From: Myxococcota bacterium | GTDB lineage: Bacteria > Myxococcota_A > UBA9160 > JAFDET01 | Assembly (NCBI GenBank): GCA_028278065.1 | Contig: JANQFA010000215.1 | Location: forward strand, 1 to 60,247 | Direction: 5' to 3' | Length of the DNA: 60,247 nt | Shown here: positions 56,594 through 60,247 of the stretch, piece by piece | Layout: every line of letters begins with the position of its first letter | Numbering within the stretch: position 1 is the first letter of the stretch | Position numbers and translations under genes: made by a program | The notes under the pieces: model-generated | Told to the model about the DNA's origin: nothing | Databases searched by the model: none | The model's input: only the letters and a program-made list of their open reading frames with translations

Positions 56594-57447
56594 GCGGAGC
56601 GGGGGTGCGCGCGCTCCTCGAGCGCCGCGGGCTCCGCCCCCGCAAGGATCTCGGCCAGAACTTCCTCGTCGACGCCGCCCTGGCCGAACGCCTGGCCGAG
56701 CGGGCCGGCGTTCGTGCCGAGGACGCGGTCATCGAGATCGGGGCCGGCCTGGGTGTACTGACGCGCGCCCTGGCCGCGAGGGCCCGGCGCGTGGTCGCCC
56801 TGGAGGTGGACGCGGGCCTGGTCCGCCTCCTCGAGGAAGAGTCCGTCCTGCCCCCGTCCGTGGAGCTGCGGCATGTGGATGCCCTCCAGGTGGACCTCGC
56901 TGCGTTGGCCGCGGAGCTCGAGCCGCCCGTGCGCGTCGTCGCGAACCTGCCCTACGTGGCGTCGTCGCGACTCCTGCGCGCTCTGCTCAGGGCGCGTGCG
57001 GCGCTGGTCGACTGGTCGGTTCTGCTGCAGCGTGAGATGGCGCTTCGGGTCACCGCTGCCCCCGGCTCGCGCGACTACGGCTCGCTCGCCGTCCTGCACG
57101 CCCTCAGCGTGACCGTCCAGCGCACCGGTGATCTGCGCCCGGGCTGCTTCCACCCGCGTCCCAAGGTGCTGTCGACCGCGCTGTGCATCGAGCCCCGGCG
57201 CGATTCGCCCCTGCGCCAGACAGGAGAGGGCGACGAGCTGGACGCGGTCGAGCGCGTGGCGCGCGCCGCGTTCGCAACCCGGCGCAAGACCCTCGCGAAC
57301 GCCCTGCGCGGGAGCGGGGTGCTGGGTGACACCGACGTGGTGGCGCTGCTCGAGGGCGCGTGTCTCGATCCGGGGACCCGCGCCGAGCGCGTCCCGCCCG
57401 AGGGCTTCCTCGCGTTGGCCCGGGCCTGGGCGGGAGCGGCAGTGTGA
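56590..57447 (+). CDS. rsmA: 16S rRNA dimethyladenosine transferase
   Basis: RPRKDLGQNFLVD, VIEIGAGLGVLTRALAARARRVVALEVD, VVANLPYVASS. Confidence 0.95.
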   Translation: MSGAGVRALLERRGLRPRKDLGQNFLVDAALAERLAERAGVRAEDAVIEIGAGLGVLTRALAARARRVVALEVDAGLVRLLEEESVLPPSVELRHVDALQVDLAALAAELEPPVRVVANLPYVASSRLLRALLRARAALVDWSVLLQREMALRVTAAPGSRDYGSLAVLHALSVTVQRTGDLRPGCFHPRPKVLSTALCIEPRRDSPLRQTGEGDELDAVERVARAAFATRRKTLANALRGSGVLGDTDVVALLEGACLDPGTRAERVPPEGFLALARAWAGAAV

Positions 57448-57519
57448 GTCCCTTGCAGAGGACCTGCGCCGGAGCGGCCGGGTGAGTCCTTTGCAGAGGA
57501 CCGGCGCCGGAGCGGGAGC
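57444..57519 (+). repeat. 38-bp tandem repeat of the rsmA 3' end / next RBS
   Basis: GTGAGTCCYTTGCAGAGGACCnGCGCCGGAGCGG at 57444 and 57482. Confidence 0.92.
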
Positions 57520-57801
57520 ATGAACCCTCTGGAGCTGCGCGACGCCCTGGCCGAGCTGGCGCGCGAGCTGGGGATCGATGTACGCGTGGTCACCGGCGCG
57601 AGCGAGCTGGAGCCGGGGATTCCGGTGCGCAGCGGCAGCTGCCGGGTTCGAGACGAGGTGTGGGTGATCCTCGTCTCGGGTGATCCCCTGGAGGAGCACA
57701 TCGCGATCCTCGCCGATGCGCTTCGCGAGCATGCCGGGGACGCGCTCGAGAGCCGCTTCCTGCCCCCCGCCGTGCGGGCGCGCCTCGACGGGGATTCCTG
57801 A
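57520..57801 (+). CDS. Small hypothetical protein
   Basis: MNPLELRDALAELARELGIDVRVVTGASELEPGIPVRSGSCRVRDEVWVILVSGDPLEEHIAILADALR; RBS-like GGAGCGGGAG upstream. Confidence 0.7.
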   Translation: MNPLELRDALAELARELGIDVRVVTGASELEPGIPVRSGSCRVRDEVWVILVSGDPLEEHIAILADALREHAGDALESRFLPPAVRARLDGDS

Positions 57802-57815
57802 GCCCCGGGCTCGGC

Positions 57816-57844
57816 TTGACCGCGCCCGGGCGGCCCCTTACCCT
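57816..57844 (+). promoter_or_regulatory. Sigma70-type promoter of the panBCD leader
   Basis: TTGACC-N17-TACCCT. Confidence 0.7.
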
Positions 57845-57850
57845 TTCGAC

Positions 57851-58094
57851 CGTCGAGGGGAATCGCACGGTGCGATCTCCATCGCCACTACATAGGCCCG
57901 GGTCGCTCCGCTGCGGAGCTCCACGGGAAACGAAAGCGTCGCATCACCTCGAGCCCAGACATCTGCTCGTATCCGCCACGGCGGAGCGAGACGGGGGCAG
58001 ATCGGGTGAATCGGCAAGGGTGGGCGGGCCAGCGGCCCGACCGTCGCGTCGAGGAACCGCGCCTCCGGATCATCGGACGGCGCGCTTTTCTTTT
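57851..58094 (+). ncRNA. Candidate structured 5' leader (riboswitch/attenuator) upstream of panB
   Basis: Four strong hairpins (57857-57880, 57905-57919, 57961-58002, 58025-58039) between a promoter and an intrinsic terminator; no coding-like ORF. Confidence 0.6.
58058..58094 (+). terminator. Intrinsic terminator just upstream of panB
   Basis: CGCGCC-TCCG-gatcat-CGGA-c-GGCGCG stem then cTTTTcTTTT. Confidence 0.8.
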
Positions 58095-58142
58095 CTGGAG
58101 CACGGAGCGGGAGCCACCCCGGGCAAGGCCGGGAGGGCCGTC

Positions 58143-58970
58143 ATGTCGACCGTGAACGCCGCCTCCGTCCGCGAGCATCGGACCACCATCCGCTCGCTCG
58201 CCCGCAAGAAGAAGAAGGGTGAGCGCTTCTCGATGCTCACCGCCTACGACTTCACCTTCGCCCGGATCTTCGACAGCGCGGGCATCGACGTCCTGCTGGT
58301 CGGCGACTCGCTGGGCAATGTGGTCCAGGGGCAGGACACCACGCTGCCGGTCACCCTCGACGAGACCCTCTACCACACCCGCATGGTGGCCCGGGGCGCG
58401 GCCCGCGCCCTCGTCGTCGCCGACATGCCCTTCGGGAGCTACCAGGTGTCGGCGGAAGAGGCCGTGCGCGCGGCCATCCGGCTCGTCAAGGAGGGCGGGG
58501 CCCAGGCGGTCAAGCTCGAAGGCGGAGAGGACGTGGCCGAGGCCATCTCGCGCATCGCCGCCGCCGGGATCCCGGTGATGGGTCACGTCGGCCTCACTCC
58601 GCAGTCGATCCACAAGATGGGCGGGTTCCGCGTCCAGGGCCGCAGCGAGGCCGGCCGCAGGCGGGTCCTCGCGGATGCCCGCGCGGTCCAGGAAGCCGGC
58701 GCGTTCGCCGTCGTGCTCGAGGGCATGCCGGCGCCGCTGGCCGCCGAGATCACGGCCACGCTGAGCATCCCCACCATCGGGATCGGCGCCGGGGTGGACT
58801 GCGACGGACAGGTCCTGGTCATGCACGACATGCTGGGCCTCTCCGACTGGACGCCTTCGTTCGTGAAGCAGTACGCCGATCTCGGCGCGCTGGCCTCCCG
58901 CGCGGCGCGGGCCTTCGCCGAAGAGGTGGCCGACGCGAAGTTCCCCGCCGACGAGCACACCTACCGCTAG
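58143..58970 (+). CDS. panB: 3-methyl-2-oxobutanoate hydroxymethyltransferase
   Basis: SMLTAYDFTFARIFDSAGIDVLLVGDSLGNVVQGQDTTLPVTLDETLYHTRMV, GHVGLTPQSIHKMGGFRVQGR. Confidence 0.97.
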   Translation: MSTVNAASVREHRTTIRSLARKKKKGERFSMLTAYDFTFARIFDSAGIDVLLVGDSLGNVVQGQDTTLPVTLDETLYHTRMVARGAARALVVADMPFGSYQVSAEEAVRAAIRLVKEGGAQAVKLEGGEDVAEAISRIAAAGIPVMGHVGLTPQSIHKMGGFRVQGRSEAGRRRVLADARAVQEAGAFAVVLEGMPAPLAAEITATLSIPTIGIGAGVDCDGQVLVMHDMLGLSDWTPSFVKQYADLGALASRAARAFAEEVADAKFPADEHTYR

Positions 58971-58972
58971 CC

Positions 58973-59866
58973 ATGCAGGTGATCGAGGAGACGCGCCGCC
59001 TCCAGGAACGGGCCGACCGGGTCCGTGGCGAGGGGCGCACCATCGGCCTGGTGCCGACCATGGGCGCGCTCCACGAGGGCCATCTCTCGCTGGTGGACGC
59101 GGCCCGCTCCAAGGCGGACGAGGTCTGGGTCACGATCTTCGTGAACCCCACCCAGTTCGGTCCGGACGAGGACCTGGACCGCTACCCGCGCCCGCGCGAC
59201 GCAGACCTGCGCCTGTGTCGCGCGCGCGGCGTGGACCTGGTGTTCGCACCGGACGCGTCATTCTATGCGGGGGGGCATGAGACCTGGGTCGACGTCGCGG
59301 ACCTGACCCGTCCCCTGTGCGGCGCGGGACGCCCCGGCCACTTCCGCGGCGTCACGACCGTGGTGACCAAGCTCTTCCTGGCCGCCAAGCCGCACGTGGC
59401 GGTCTTCGGCGAGAAGGACTTCCAGCAGCTCGCGGCCCTGCGCCGCATGGCTCGCGACCTCAACTTCGACGTCGAGGTCGTGGGCGCACCCATCGTACGC
59501 GAGCCGGACGGCGTGGCGCTGTCGAGCCGCAACCTCCTGCTGCGCAGCGACGCTCGTGCCCAGGCCCCCGCACTCGTGCGTTCGCTGGACGTGGCCGAGC
59601 GCCTGGTGCGGGATGGCATGCGCTCTCGCGAGGAGATCCTGGCGCGTGTGCGGGCCGAGCTGGCCCGCGCCGACCTGGGCTGCGTCGAGTACGCGGAGCT
59701 CCGCGAACCCGAAGGCCTGGCTCCCGCTCCCGACCTCCTCTCGGGCCCGACGCTCCTCGCGCTGGCCGTTCACTTCCCCGCTTCGGCGGGAGAGGGTGCG
59801 ACCGTTCGGCTGATCGACAATCGCGTCCTGTACGCGACCAACCCCTCCCAGGAGACCCCCCGATGA
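58973..59866 (+). CDS. panC: Pantothenate synthetase
   Basis: [60 protein letters not shown]. Confidence 0.97.
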   Translation: MQVIEETRRLQERADRVRGEGRTIGLVPTMGALHEGHLSLVDAARSKADEVWVTIFVNPTQFGPDEDLDRYPRPRDADLRLCRARGVDLVFAPDASFYAGGHETWVDVADLTRPLCGAGRPGHFRGVTTVVTKLFLAAKPHVAVFGEKDFQQLAALRRMARDLNFDVEVVGAPIVREPDGVALSSRNLLLRSDARAQAPALVRSLDVAERLVRDGMRSREEILARVRAELARADLGCVEYAELREPEGLAPAPDLLSGPTLLALAVHFPASAGEGATVRLIDNRVLYATNPSQETPR

Positions 59867-60210
59867 CCCGCAAGATGCTCAAGTCCAAGATCCACAGGGC
59901 GACCGTGACCGAGGCGAACGTCGAGTACGAAGGCTCGGTGACGATCGACTCCGAGCTGCTGCAGGCGGCCGACATCCTGCCCTACGAGGAGGTGGACATC
60001 TGGAACTGCTCCAACGGGGCGCGCCTCTCGACCTACGTGATCGAAGGTGAGCCCGGCTCCCGCGAGATCTGCGTGAACGGCGCCGCAGCCCACCTGGTGA
60101 AGCCCGGCGACCTCGTGATCATCGGAAGCTGGGCCATGGTGCCCGAGGAGAAGGTGCACGGCTGGGAGGGCATCCGGATCTTCGTCGACCACAACAACGA
60201 GATCCGCTAG
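59863..60210 (+). CDS. panD: Aspartate 1-decarboxylase
   Basis: [46 protein letters not shown] processing site; ATGA overlap with panC. Confidence 0.97.
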   Translation: MTRKMLKSKIHRATVTEANVEYEGSVTIDSELLQAADILPYEEVDIWNCSNGARLSTYVIEGEPGSREICVNGAAAHLVKPGDLVIIGSWAMVPEEKVHGWEGIRIFVDHNNEIR

Positions 60211-60247
60211 ACGCCGCGTTCAGCGCCATGGCGGAAGACCAGGAAGC

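Noticed and set aside
57851-58094. RNase P RNA, SRP RNA or tmRNA
   Set aside because: None of the conserved sequence signatures I know for these RNAs are visible; position next to panB favours a leader.
57816-58142. In-frame N-terminal extension of panB through the leader
   Set aside because: Extension (MTAPGRPLTLSTVEGNRTVRSPS...) is not conserved-protein-like and runs through hairpins and the terminator; PanB family starts near 58143.

Overview
GC-rich, gene-dense bacterial chromosomal window; gene content suggests a deltaproteobacterial-type lineage (inference). Almost all of it is core metabolism and envelope genes. Recognisable blocks: coenzyme F420 biosynthesis (cofD-cofC-cofE, -); ftsE-ftsX-envC-like-ctpA; xseA-xseB-ispA-dxs-tlyA; erpA-iscS; cysC; an Opp/Dpp-type peptide ABC system; a TetR + ABC-2/GldG-like/DUF4340 module; suhB-tatD-holB; bactofilin; a fused moaD-moaE with mogA/moaB; rpoH-type sigma factor; pepA; a complete tolQ-tolR-tolA-tolB-pal-cpoB operon; dksA-like-tsaD-rsmA; panB-panC-panD. 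I saw no rRNA, tRNA, CRISPR array, transposase or prophage. The most interesting signals are non-coding: (1) a promoter, multi-hairpin leader and intrinsic terminator ahead of panBCD, which looks like a riboswitch/attenuator; (2) many short tandem duplications at gene junctions, three unrelated ones with a 35-bp period, including six copies of the dxs RBS+ATG region; (3) several TTGAnn-N17-TAnnnT promoters whose -10 box lies 8-9 nt before a start codon, suggesting leaderless transcripts. Coordinates come from hand-reading plus the supplied ORF track; no database search was run.
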